Below the pieces are notes generated by a model. That model saw only the letters and a list, made by a program, of their open reading frames with translations. It ran no database searches and was not told the origin of the DNA. Below, piece by piece: positions 15,397 to 22,795 of a stretch of 32,235 bases of DNA. The stretch is from Elusimicrobiota bacterium (GTDB lineage: Bacteria > Elusimicrobiota > Elusimicrobia > UBA1565 > UBA9628). The stretch spans positions 1 to 32,235 of the forward strand of contig JACRDS010000035.1 in assembly GCA_016212825.1 (NCBI GenBank). Reading direction: 5' to 3'. Position 1 is the first letter of the stretch, and the number at the start of each line of letters is the position of its first letter. The translations under genes and the position numbers were made by a program.

Positions 15397-16931
15397 GGCT
15401 CGCGCGATTCCTGACGTTGACGCTGGCCGTCCTCTTCGCCGCCTCCGGCGCGCGCGGCGAGGAACTGCAGGTCCTGCTCGGCGGCCGCTACCACGAGCCG
15501 GTGACCGCCTACAAGGCCGCAGACCGGCTCTTCCTCAACGCCAAGCAGGCGGGCGAGCTCTACGGGGCCCAGGCCTACTGGTACCCGGTCTCGGGCCGGG
15601 TGCAGCTGAGCTTCCGCGGCCGCTCCCTGCAGCTGCTGGCGGGCTCCGCCGAAGCCTCCCTGGACGGCCGGCCCGTGGTCCTGGAGTCGCCGGTGATGCT
15701 GCGCGCCGCGCAGGCCTACGCGCCCCTCTCCTTCTTCCTGGGCCGGGAGTTCGGCGAGTTCTCCGGCCTGGAGACCCAGTTCGATGCCCGCACCCGCCTG
15801 CTCACCGTGGAGCGGCGCAGCAGCGTGGGCTCGGTGCGCTGGTATTCCTATCAGGACTATACGCGCCTGGTCCTGGAGCTCAAGAAGCCGCTGGGACACA
15901 TCGCTTCCGGGCGCGGGACAGGGGGGGTCGAGGTGAGCCTGCCGTTCGGCGTCCTCGATGCGCCCGAGGACGGTACGGTGGAGGACCAGTTCGTCCGAGG
16001 ATTCTTCCTGCGGCAGGACTCCAAAGCCGCGGTGTGGAGCGTGCGTTTCGCCAAGCCCGGCCTCAAGTGGCGCCTGCGCGAGCTGTCCGAGCCGCGGCGC
16101 CTGGCCCTGGAGGTCGCCTCCGTGGATCCCAAGGACGTGGCGGGGGACGGCGGCGCGGAGCCGTCCCCGCCGCCCGCGGTGTCCGTCTCCACAGCCCCGG
16201 CGCCGGAGACCTCCGCCCTGCCGGCCAGCCGCCGCATCGTCATCGACGCCGGGCACGGCGGCAAGGACGGCGGCGCCACGGGGCGGCGGGGCACCTCCGA
16301 GAAGGACATCAACCTCTCGGCGGCCAAGGACCTGGCCAGGCTCCTGGAGCAGGAGAAGGTCTTCGATGTCGTGCTCACGCGCGCGGACGACACCTTCGTG
16401 CCGCTCGACGAGCGCTCGCGGCTGTCCAACGAGGCCAAGGCCGACCTCTTCATCTCGCTGCACTGCAACGCCCACCGCGACTCCAAGGAGAACGGCTACG
16501 AGGTCTACTTCATGTCGGAGAAGGCCTCGGACCCCGAGGCCGAGCGGTTGGCGCAGTTCGAGAACGCCTCCCTGGAGTTGGAGGGCAAGTCCGCGGCCGA
16601 CGCGGAGGCCGAACTCATTCTGCACGTCATGGGCAAGACGGAGAGCATCAACGCCGCGGCCGAGCTGGCGGCCCTGGTCGACCGCAGCCTGCGCCGGCGC
16701 GTGGACCTGGCGCCGCGGGGCGTCAAACAGGCGGGCTTCTACGTCCTGCGCGGGACCGACGCTCCCGCCCTCCTCGTCGAGATGGCCTTCCTGAGCAACC
16801 GCCGCGACGAAGCCAAGCTGCAGAGCCGGCGCTACCGCAGCCGCCTCGTCGACGGCATCTACGCGGGCCTGGTGGACTACGCCAAGCGCCAGGGCTGGCT
16901 GCAGAAGGGGGCGCCCCACGCGGCGCGCTGA
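15393..16931 (+). CDS. Periplasmic N-acetylmuramoyl-L-alanine amidase
   Basis: The 512-residue product is exported (signal peptide about residues 4-22, ending ARG-EE). It has a copper-amine-oxidase-like stalk domain (about 26-141), an AMIN-type segment (about 145-245), a Pro/Ser/Ala linker, and a C-terminal Amidase_3 domain (about 281-500). The zinc ligands are H288, E303 and H357 and the catalytic glutamate is E463 in the LVEMAFLSN motif. It cuts the amide between MurNAc and the stem peptide, in the periplasm. Start ATG 15393 overlaps the preceding stop by four bases. AmiA/AmiC-like in domain type, but it has an additional N-terminal stalk. Confident at the family level. Confidence 0.94.
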   Translation: MRLARFLTLTLAVLFAASGARGEELQVLLGGRYHEPVTAYKAADRLFLNAKQAGELYGAQAYWYPVSGRVQLSFRGRSLQLLAGSAEASLDGRPVVLESPVMLRAAQAYAPLSFFLGREFGEFSGLETQFDARTRLLTVERRSSVGSVRWYSYQDYTRLVLELKKPLGHIASGRGTGGVEVSLPFGVLDAPEDGTVEDQFVRGFFLRQDSKAAVWSVRFAKPGLKWRLRELSEPRRLALEVASVDPKDVAGDGGAEPSPPPAVSVSTAPAPETSALPASRRIVIDAGHGGKDGGATGRRGTSEKDINLSAAKDLARLLEQEKVFDVVLTRADDTFVPLDERSRLSNEAKADLFISLHCNAHRDSKENGYEVYFMSEKASDPEAERLAQFENASLELEGKSAADAEAELILHVMGKTESINAAAELAALVDRSLRRRVDLAPRGVKQAGFYVLRGTDAPALLVEMAFLSNRRDEAKLQSRRYRSRLVDGIYAGLVDYAKRQGWLQKGAPHAAR

Positions 16932-16932
16932 T

Positions 16933-17730
16933 ATGAAGAACCGGCCCATCGGCATCTTCGATTCCGGGCTCGGCGGGCTGACCGTGCTCCAGGCGGTGAG
17001 CCGGCGCATGCCCGAGGAGAACCTGGTCTACTTCGGCGACACCGCCCACGTCCCCTACGGCTCCAAGTCCCGGGAGACCGTGACCCGCTACTCCCTCGAG
17101 GTGGCGCGCTTCCTGGCCGGCCGGCGCATCAAGGCCCTGGTCGTGGCCTGCAACACCTCGTCGGCTTTGGCCCTGGATGCCGTGGCGCGCAGCCTCGATG
17201 TGCCCGTCCTGGGCGTGATCCAGCCCGGGGCGGACGCGGCGGCCGCGGCCACGCGCAGCGGGCGCGTCGGCATCATCGGGACCGAGGCCACCATCGCCTC
17301 CGGCGCCTACACGGCGGCGCTCAAGGCGCGCCTGCCCCGGGTGCGCGTGGCCCCCTTGGCCTGCCCGCTCTTCGTGCCGCTGGTGGAGGAGGGCTGGTGG
17401 GGGCACCGGGCCACCGCGTTGGTCGCGCGCCACTACCTGGGCGCTCTCCGCCGCTCCGGCATCGACACCCTCATCCTGGGTTGCACTCACTACCCGCTGC
17501 TCAAGGGCGTGGTGCGCCGGGTCATGGGACCGCGGGTGCGGCTCATCGACTCCGCGGAGCAGACGGCCTTGGAGACCGAGCGGCTGCTCCTGAGCCTGGG
17601 GCTGCGCCGCCAGGGCGGCCGCGGGACCCGGCGCTTCTTCGTGTCCGACGCGCCGAAGAGGTTCCTCAAGCTGGCCCGGCGCCTGCTGGGAGTGCGGGTG
17701 GGGACGGTGGAGCTGCATGCGTTCGATTGA
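16933..17730 (+). CDS. murI: Glutamate racemase
   Basis: The 265-residue product makes D-glutamate for peptidoglycan. It has the family signatures IGIFDSGLGGLTVL (D10, S11), FGDTAHVPYG, VVACNTSSA with catalytic C73, and LGCTHYPLL with catalytic C184. The fold is two aspartate-racemase-type domains. ATG 16933 begins one base after the amidase stop (16929-16931). A peptidoglycan-precursor gene directly after a peptidoglycan hydrolase fits a cell-wall operon. Certain. Confidence 0.96.
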   Translation: MKNRPIGIFDSGLGGLTVLQAVSRRMPEENLVYFGDTAHVPYGSKSRETVTRYSLEVARFLAGRRIKALVVACNTSSALALDAVARSLDVPVLGVIQPGADAAAAATRSGRVGIIGTEATIASGAYTAALKARLPRVRVAPLACPLFVPLVEEGWWGHRATALVARHYLGALRRSGIDTLILGCTHYPLLKGVVRRVMGPRVRLIDSAEQTALETERLLLSLGLRRQGGRGTRRFFVSDAPKRFLKLARRLLGVRVGTVELHAFD

Positions 17731-17740
17731 GGCCGATGAC

Positions 17741-18301
17741 ATGAAAGAGGCATTGCAGCGGCTGGGCAGGGCCAAGACGGTCATCGACCGCGGCTTCAGC
17801 CGGCTGGGGCCTGAACTCAAGGCGCAGGACGAGGTGGGCCGGGCCCTGATGCTGCTGTCCTGCCGCAGCGTCGCCGTCTCCAACGCGCTGATGGTGCTGG
17901 CCCAGCACAACCACGCCAACGAGGCCTTGCCCCTGCTGCGTTCCCTGCTGGAACTGGCCGTCCATATGCGCTGGATCGCGCAGGACGACAGCGCGGCCCG
18001 CGCCAAGGATTTCCTGAAGGAGCATGACCGGCCGCAGTGGGACGGTCTGTGGGCCGGGCGCCGGCTCGACGAGCGCTGCGCGGCGCTGGGTTTTCCGGAC
18101 ACGGTCCGGCGCCAGGTCCAGAGCTGGTGCCGGGCGCACCTGTGGGGCAACGCCGCGGGGCTGCCCTGGGCGCACGTCTTCGCGCCGGCCGAGCCGCGCG
18201 ACGCCTCGGCCAGGGACGTCCTGGAGGCCGCAGCAGCGCTCATGGCCGAGGCGGTCGCCGCCCTGGAGCGGCGCTGGCCGGGAAGATTTCCGACCGACTA
18301 G
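17741..18301 (+). CDS. DUF5677-like helical protein of unknown function
   Basis: The 186-residue product (start ATG 17741, GAGG at 17729-17732, 8-base spacer) is mainly alpha-helical and resembles DUF5677 proteins, with the block ALPLLRSLLELAVHMRWI in the middle. An alternative in-frame ATG at 17717 would add eight residues and overlap murI. It lacks signal peptide and membrane spans, so it is probably cytosolic. I do not recognise a catalytic motif; the DUF5677 assignment is from pattern memory and only moderate. It lies between murI and rho in the same operon. It and rho share a reading frame but a stop at 18299-18301 separates them. Confidence 0.75.
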   Translation: MKEALQRLGRAKTVIDRGFSRLGPELKAQDEVGRALMLLSCRSVAVSNALMVLAQHNHANEALPLLRSLLELAVHMRWIAQDDSAARAKDFLKEHDRPQWDGLWAGRRLDERCAALGFPDTVRRQVQSWCRAHLWGNAAGLPWAHVFAPAEPRDASARDVLEAAAALMAEAVAALERRWPGRFPTD

Positions 18302-18328
18302 ATCGGTTCGTGTGGAGAGGAAAGGAAC

Positions 18329-19444
18329 ATGAACGAAGAGAATGCTGGCGGGCAGGGCGGCGGTCAACCGGGCGCGGGCTCGGGAGGCGGCCAGGGCGGC
18401 CATGGTCACGGCGGCGGCCAAGGCGGGCATGGCGGCCGGAACCGGCATTTCCGGTTCCGCAGACGCCGCGGCGGCGGAGGCGGCGGCGGGAGCCCGCAGC
18501 ACCAGCACCAGCAGCAACGCCGGCCCCAGCAGGGCGGCGGCGGGGGCGGCGGGCCCAGGCCTGTTCCCCAGCCGGTGCGCACCGCCGACGAGATCGCTTT
18601 CATGGAGAAGACGCCGGTCGACCCTTACCAGTGGATCAACCTGGAGAAGGGCTCGACCGACCCGTCCATGCGCGCCCTGGACCTGCTCTGCCCCATCGGC
18701 AAGGGCACACGGGGCCTGATCGTCTCGCCGCCCAAGGCGGGCAAGACGACCTTCCTCAAGCAGATCTCCAACGCGGTCCATGCCGTGGACCCGGCGGTCA
18801 AGCAGTTCTGCCTGCTCGTGGATGAGCGCCCGGAGGAGGTCACCGACTTCAAGAGGAGCGTCCCGGCGGAGGTCGCGGCCTCCTCCAGCGACCAGGCCTA
18901 CGAACGGCACCGCGAGGTGGCCGAGAACCTGATGCGCGCGGCCATCAGCGAGGCGGCCAAGGGCACGGACGTCCTGATCCTCCTCGACTCGCTCACCCGC
19001 CTGGCCCGCGTGCACAACCAGTTCGCCGTGGGCAACCGCACCATGTCGGGAGGCCTGGACTCGCGGGCCATGGAGATACCTCGGCGCTTCTTCGGCGCGG
19101 CGCGCAAGCTGGAGGAGGGGGGGTCCCTTACCATCCTGGCCTCCATCCTGGTGGACACGGGCTCCCGGATGGACGACATCATCTTCCAGGAGTTCAAGGG
19201 CACGGGCAACATGGAGCTCGTGCTCTTCCGTTCGGCGGCCGAGGCGCGCATCTTCCCGGCCTTGAAGGTGCGCGACACGGGCACGCGCAAGGAGGAGAAG
19301 CTCCTGCCCCCGGACATCCTGGAGGGGGTCTACAAGCTGCGCCGCCACCTGGCTCCACTGGGCGAGATGGAAGCGACCAAGGCGATGCACGAACTGCTCA
19401 TGACCTACAAGACCAACAAGGCCCTGCTGGCCTCGCTCAAGTGA
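18329..19444 (+). CDS. rho: Rho-type transcription termination ATPase lacking the OB-fold RNA-binding domain
   Basis: The 371-residue product contains the complete Rho motor from about residue 95: P-loop PPKAGKTT (134-141), catalytic DERPEE (165-170), Walker B LLDSLTRLAR (218-227), Q-loop region MSGGLD and R-loop GTGNMEL (291-297) and arginine finger R320 in GTRKEE. It is clearly an active-looking hexameric RNA-dependent ATPase. But Rho normally begins with about 125 residues made of a helical bundle and a cold-shock-like OB-fold that binds rut RNA; here residues 1-84 are only a Gly/Gln/Arg/His-rich low-complexity stretch. An in-frame TAG at 18299-18301 and no start codon between it and 18329 exclude a longer form. 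ridA overlaps its stop. A full rho may exist elsewhere. Confidence 0.9.
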   Translation: MNEENAGGQGGGQPGAGSGGGQGGHGHGGGQGGHGGRNRHFRFRRRRGGGGGGGSPQHQHQQQRRPQQGGGGGGGPRPVPQPVRTADEIAFMEKTPVDPYQWINLEKGSTDPSMRALDLLCPIGKGTRGLIVSPPKAGKTTFLKQISNAVHAVDPAVKQFCLLVDERPEEVTDFKRSVPAEVAASSSDQAYERHREVAENLMRAAISEAAKGTDVLILLDSLTRLARVHNQFAVGNRTMSGGLDSRAMEIPRRFFGAARKLEEGGSLTILASILVDTGSRMDDIIFQEFKGTGNMELVLFRSAAEARIFPALKVRDTGTRKEEKLLPPDILEGVYKLRRHLAPLGEMEATKAMHELLMTYKTNKALLASLK

Positions 19445-19821
19445 AGACCGCGATCTTCTCGGAGCGCGCGCCGCGGGCCATCGGGCCCTACTCGCAGGCG
19501 GTCAAGGCCGGGGACTGGGTCTTCGTCTCCGGACAGCTGCCCCTCGACGTCGCCGGCGCGGCCATGCCGGCGAGCGTCGCCGAGCAGACCGAGCAGTGCC
19601 TGCACAACGCGGCGGCCATCCTCGGCAAGGTCGGGCTGGAGCTGAAGGACGTGGTCAAGACCACGGTCTTCATGACCGACCTGGACCAGTTCGCAGCCAT
19701 GAACGAGGTTTACGCCAAGCACTTCGCGGCGCCGTTCCCGGCCCGGGCCACGGTGCAGGTGGCGGCCCTGCCTAAGGGCGCCTCCGTCGAAATCGAGGCA
19801 GTGGCGTTTGGGAAGAAATAG
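19441..19821 (+). CDS. ridA: RidA family enamine/imine deaminase
   Basis: The 126-residue product (GTG start, overlapping the rho stop as GTGA at 19441-19444) has the RidA features: an AIGPYSQAVKAG start, VFVSGQLPLD, VKTTVFMTDLDQFAAMNEVY and the catalytic R102 of PARATVQVAALPKGASVEIEAVA. RidA hydrolyses reactive 2-aminoacrylate and related enamines released by PLP enzymes. Trimeric cytosolic fold, normal length. Role near rho is not obvious. The downstream membrane protein overlaps it by 14 bases. Certain at the family level. Confidence 0.95.
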   Translation: MKTAIFSERAPRAIGPYSQAVKAGDWVFVSGQLPLDVAGAAMPASVAEQTEQCLHNAAAILGKVGLELKDVVKTTVFMTDLDQFAAMNEVYAKHFAAPFPARATVQVAALPKGASVEIEAVAFGKK

Positions 19822-20761
19822 CCGGGCCCTGCTGAGGCTGGCCGCGGCCCTGGTCCTGGGGCCGCTCCTGAGCGGCCTGGCGCTCTCGCGCGGTGCGGGC
19901 GCGCTGACCGAATGGCGCACGCTGGTGTTCCCCTACCTCTGGCTCTATCTCTTCATTGAGGGCCGGGTCCGGCGCCAGGCCTTGAACGACGGGCAGGTCT
20001 TCCTCCTGGGCGCGGCCTTCTCCTTCGTCTACGAAGGGCTGCTGACCAAGCGCATGCAGGACAGCTTCGCGGTCTCGGGGCTGGACTGGGTGGCGGTGCT
20101 GGGCGGGCCCCTGGAGTGGGGCATGACCGTGGTGGTCTGGCTGCACTGCCTGCAGGCCCTGCTGCCCCGGGATGAGGAGCCGGCGTCCTGCCCCGGCGGG
20201 GGACTCCTGGTGGCGGGCATCCCGGCTCTCGTGGGCGTGGTCTATCTTTGGAAATCCGTCTTCGGGCACTTCCGGGTGGAGCACTTCCTGGGGCCTATGT
20301 GGCTCATCGACGACCTGGCCCTGGCCGCGGGGGCGTATTGGCTGTGGCGCCGCTACCGCCGGAGTCTGGAGGAGCCGGCCTACCACAACCCGGTCTGGGT
20401 CTGGGTCTTCGTGGGGCTGGGGCTCTGGTTCCTGGGCTCGGGGCTCCTGGCCGAGGCCTGCCTCGCCGTGGAGTCGCCCAAGGTCCTGGCCTACACGCTG
20501 GAGACCTTCTGGCTGGCCGGCCTGGGCATCTTCCTATGGGTGACCTGGCGCGACCGCCGGCTGGTCAGCGACGACCCGGTGCGGCGCAGCCGGCCGGCGG
20601 TGGCGTCCGCGGCCTTCCGGGTGCTGGGGACGTTGGTCCTGCTCAAGTTCTTCGGCGCAACGGACGACCCGCGCATGGCCTTCTGGTCAGGCCTGCTCTG
20701 CGACTGGCCCTCGAAACTCCTCTTCTACTACGCCTTCCTGACGTCGCGCGTCGAAGTCTGA
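19808..20761 (+). CDS. Multi-pass membrane protein, unrecognised
   Basis: The 317-residue product has about eight hydrophobic spans, for instance around residues 10-28, 38-50, 65-80, 92-118, 136-150, 176-190, 205-222, 234-250 and a final one near 293-310. A TTG at 19808 with GAGG nine bases upstream is the likely start and overlaps ridA by 14 bases. Charged loops contain motifs such as EGRVRRQALNDGQ and DEEPASCPGG. Codon use is like the neighbours. I do not recognise the family and give no function. It is the last gene of the long plus-strand run. Real gene by reading frame, spans and overlap with ridA. Confidence 0.8.
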   Translation: MGRNSRALLRLAAALVLGPLLSGLALSRGAGALTEWRTLVFPYLWLYLFIEGRVRRQALNDGQVFLLGAAFSFVYEGLLTKRMQDSFAVSGLDWVAVLGGPLEWGMTVVVWLHCLQALLPRDEEPASCPGGGLLVAGIPALVGVVYLWKSVFGHFRVEHFLGPMWLIDDLALAAGAYWLWRRYRRSLEEPAYHNPVWVWVFVGLGLWFLGSGLLAEACLAVESPKVLAYTLETFWLAGLGIFLWVTWRDRRLVSDDPVRRSRPAVASAAFRVLGTLVLLKFFGATDDPRMAFWSGLLCDWPSKLLFYYAFLTSRVEV

Positions 20762-20863
20762 CCTGGTTGAGTCCGATCTCTGCCTCTGGAATCGGGCATT
20801 GTGACCAGAGACAGCCGCTTCTCGATGCGGACGCCGGGGTCGGGGCCCTGAGGCCGGGTCGAG

Positions 20864-21496
20864 CTAGGAGGGCGTCGGCCTTCGGGCGGTCTCTTTTCTC
20901 AGCGCGGCGCGCGCGGCGCGCGCGACATAGATGGTCGCGGCCAGGGTGGCGGCCAGCCCGACGGCATTCCAGACCCATCCGGCCGGGGTCCGGGCCGAGC
21001 TGCCGACGCCCAGCCCCGTCAGGTCGCCGGCCAAAGATCCGAGATACACGTACACCACCGTCCCCGGGAGCATCCCGACCCATGACGCCAGGATGTACTC
21101 GCCGAACCCCACGTCGGTCAGGCCGAAGGCGTAGTTGATGAGAGTGAACGGGAAGGCGGGCGAGAGCCGGGTCAGGATGACGATCCTCCAGCCGCCCCGG
21201 CCCACGGCCGAGCGGATCGCGGCGGCGCGCGGCACCGCCCGCAGCTCCCGTTCGACCCAATCGCGCGCCAGGTGCCGCGCGACGAGGAACGCGGCGGCCG
21301 CTCCCAAGAGGGAGCCGAGGGAGACGTAGACCGAGCCCCAGAGCACGCCGAAGAGGACCCCGGCTCCCAAGGTCAGCGGAGAGGCCGGCAGGAAGGACAC
21401 GCTGGCCACGACGTAGGCGGCCATGAAGACCGCCGGGGCGCCCGGGCCTTGGGCCTGGATCTGGTGCAGCAGCGCGGCCATCCAGTCGGATCTCAT
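20864..21496 (-). CDS. TVP38/TMEM64 (VTT-domain) family membrane protein
   Basis: The 210-residue product has the VTT fold: hydrophobic helices, the re-entrant loop signature around FLPASPLTLGAGVLFG and the conserved RLSPAFPFTLINYAFGLT block, then VGMLPGTVVYVYLG. The family (DedA relatives) is involved in lipid scrambling or membrane homeostasis, but no substrate can be assigned. It ends in an Arg-rich tail. GGAG with a 7-base spacer precedes ATG 21496. It is the last gene of the minus-strand cluster, 43 bases after the diiron gene. Good confidence at family level. Confidence 0.9.
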   Translation of the reverse strand: MRSDWMAALLHQIQAQGPGAPAVFMAAYVVASVSFLPASPLTLGAGVLFGVLWGSVYVSLGSLLGAAAAFLVARHLARDWVERELRAVPRAAAIRSAVGRGGWRIVILTRLSPAFPFTLINYAFGLTDVGFGEYILASWVGMLPGTVVYVYLGSLAGDLTGLGVGSSARTPAGWVWNAVGLAATLAATIYVARAARAALRKETARRPTPS

Positions 21497-21539
21497 CGCC
21501 GGTCTCCGTCAAAGGCCGGCCCGCGGCCCGGGCCGGCGG

Positions 21540-22043
21540 TCAGTAGTCCTCGAGGTGGTTGAACTCCGCGTTCTCGAGCCAGGTCTGCGGCCGCGAGATG
21601 AACTCGATCATGCTCTCCAGAAGGAACATGTGCCGGCTCTCCTCGCCGGCGATGAGCAGGAGCAGCTCCCGGGCGGGCTTGAGCGCCGCGTCGTCGGCCT
21701 GCGTCTTGTAGTAGTCCCGGGACTTGCGCTCCATCTCGAGCGCCTGCTCGTAGAGCGCCATCTGGTCGGAACCCGCGGCCGGGAAGGCCTTGCGGGACGC
21801 CATGTCGGAGAACACGTTCTTGGAGCCGGCCAGGATCTCGGTCTGCTTCATGGCCGGGGAGGCGCCCTTCTCCAGCTCGCGCAGGACCTTGGCGTGCTTG
21901 ACCTCGTCGTCGGCCAGGCCGTTGAGTATGAACTTCACGCCCTTGTCCGCGGACTTGGCCGCCAGGGAGCGGTAGAACTTCTCCCCGTCCTGCTCCATCT
22001 TCACGGCGAAATCGAAGACCTTCACGGAAGTGTTCTTCGCCAT
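21540..22043 (-). CDS. Ferritin-like diiron-domain protein
   Basis: The 167-residue product is a four-helix bundle with the COG1633 type diiron ligands: E17 (KMEQDGEKFY), E47 and H50 (DDEVKHAKVL), E103 (ALEMERKSRDYY) and E135/H138 (GEESRHMFLLE). The end WLENAEFNHLEDY is a typical family tail. Such proteins resemble rubrerythrin without the rubredoxin domain and usually act in peroxide or iron stress. GGAGG with 8 bases before ATG 22043 supports the start. It sits 19 bases after ccdA, within a minus-strand redox cluster. Function inferred from family. Confidence 0.9.
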   Translation of the reverse strand: MAKNTSVKVFDFAVKMEQDGEKFYRSLAAKSADKGVKFILNGLADDEVKHAKVLRELEKGASPAMKQTEILAGSKNVFSDMASRKAFPAAGSDQMALYEQALEMERKSRDYYKTQADDAALKPARELLLLIAGEESRHMFLLESMIEFISRPQTWLENAEFNHLEDY

Positions 22044-22062
22044 GGTCGTCGCCTCCAGGATA

Positions 22063-22791
22063 TCACATCGAGAACGTGTAGAGCGAGCGCGGCATCAGCC
22101 GCATCAGCCAGGTCATGCGGTTGGACAGCAGGAGCAGGCCGATCGCGATGAGGAGCGCGCCGGCCGCGACCTCGCCCCAGCGGATGAAGCGCTTGTAGCG
22201 GGCGAAGAAGCGCAGGAAGGCGCTCAGGCCCAGGGCGGTCAGGATGAAGGGGACTCCCAGGCCCAGGGAATAGACGAAGAGCAGCCCCACCCCCTGGGCC
22301 ACGGTCTGCTGCGTGGCGGCCAGGGCCAGGATGGCGGCCAGGATGGGCCCGATGCAGGGGGTCCAGCCGAACGCGAAGGCCAGGCCCATGACGAAGGAGC
22401 CCAGCAGCCCCGGCGCCACCTTCGAGGTGTCGGCGCGCTTGGTGTAGTAGAGCCACTTGATGGGCATCAGGCCCGAGATGTGCAGGCCGAAGACGATGAC
22501 CAGAACGCCCGCGGTCCTGCTCAGCAGGGCCAGGTGCGCGGCCAGGAGCTGGCCTATGAAGGAAGCGGAAGCGCCCAGGGCCGTGAACACCGCGGAGAAG
22601 CCCAGCACGAAGAAGAGCGCGGTCAGGGCCGTGCGGCGCGCCGCTCCGGGGCCGGCCTGCCCGGAGGAGAGCTCCTCCAGGGAGAGGCCGGACATGAAGG
22701 AGATGTAGCCCGGCACCAGGGGCAGGACGCAGGGGGAGAGGAAGGACGCCAGGCCGGCCAGGAAAGCGGCCCCGACGCTCACGGAGTGCAT
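22063..22791 (-). CDS. ccdA: CcdA/DsbD-type thiol-disulfide transport protein
   Basis: The 242-residue product has six or more spans and the two cysteine motifs of this family: SPCVLPLVPGY (C21) and GWTPCIGPI (C146). It passes reducing power from cytosolic thioredoxin to the outside of the membrane. It is the short CcdA form, without the periplasmic domains of DsbD. No cytochrome c or thioredoxin-like partner gene lies beside it. It follows the flavoenzyme gene by only four bases with no clear ribosome binding site, so translation may be coupled. Certain at family level; the client is unknown. Confidence 0.93.
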   Translation of the reverse strand: MHSVSVGAAFLAGLASFLSPCVLPLVPGYISFMSGLSLEELSSGQAGPGAARRTALTALFFVLGFSAVFTALGASASFIGQLLAAHLALLSRTAGVLVIVFGLHISGLMPIKWLYYTKRADTSKVAPGLLGSFVMGLAFAFGWTPCIGPILAAILALAATQQTVAQGVGLLFVYSLGLGVPFILTALGLSAFLRFFARYKRFIRWGEVAAGALLIAIGLLLLSNRMTWLMRLMPRSLYTFSM

Positions 22792-22795
22792 GAAA

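Noticed and set aside
13306-17009. Long minus-strand open frames (655 and 764 codons) opposite the RNase E/G and amidase genes
   Set aside because: Both are shadows of the clear plus-strand genes with conserved active sites. Their products are Leu/Ala/Arg/His-rich with no recognisable motif.
18329-18620. Frameshift hiding an OB-fold in the rho gene
   Set aside because: The other frames of this stretch give only Ala/Pro/Arg-rich sequence, an in-frame stop ends the preceding gene, and no OB-fold motif was seen in any frame upstream.
20784-20810. Terminator in the gap between the convergent genes at 20761 and 20864
   Set aside because: CTCTGG/CCAGAG gives only six base pairs with a 15-base loop and no T run. 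Nothing else in this 102-base gap looks like a terminator.
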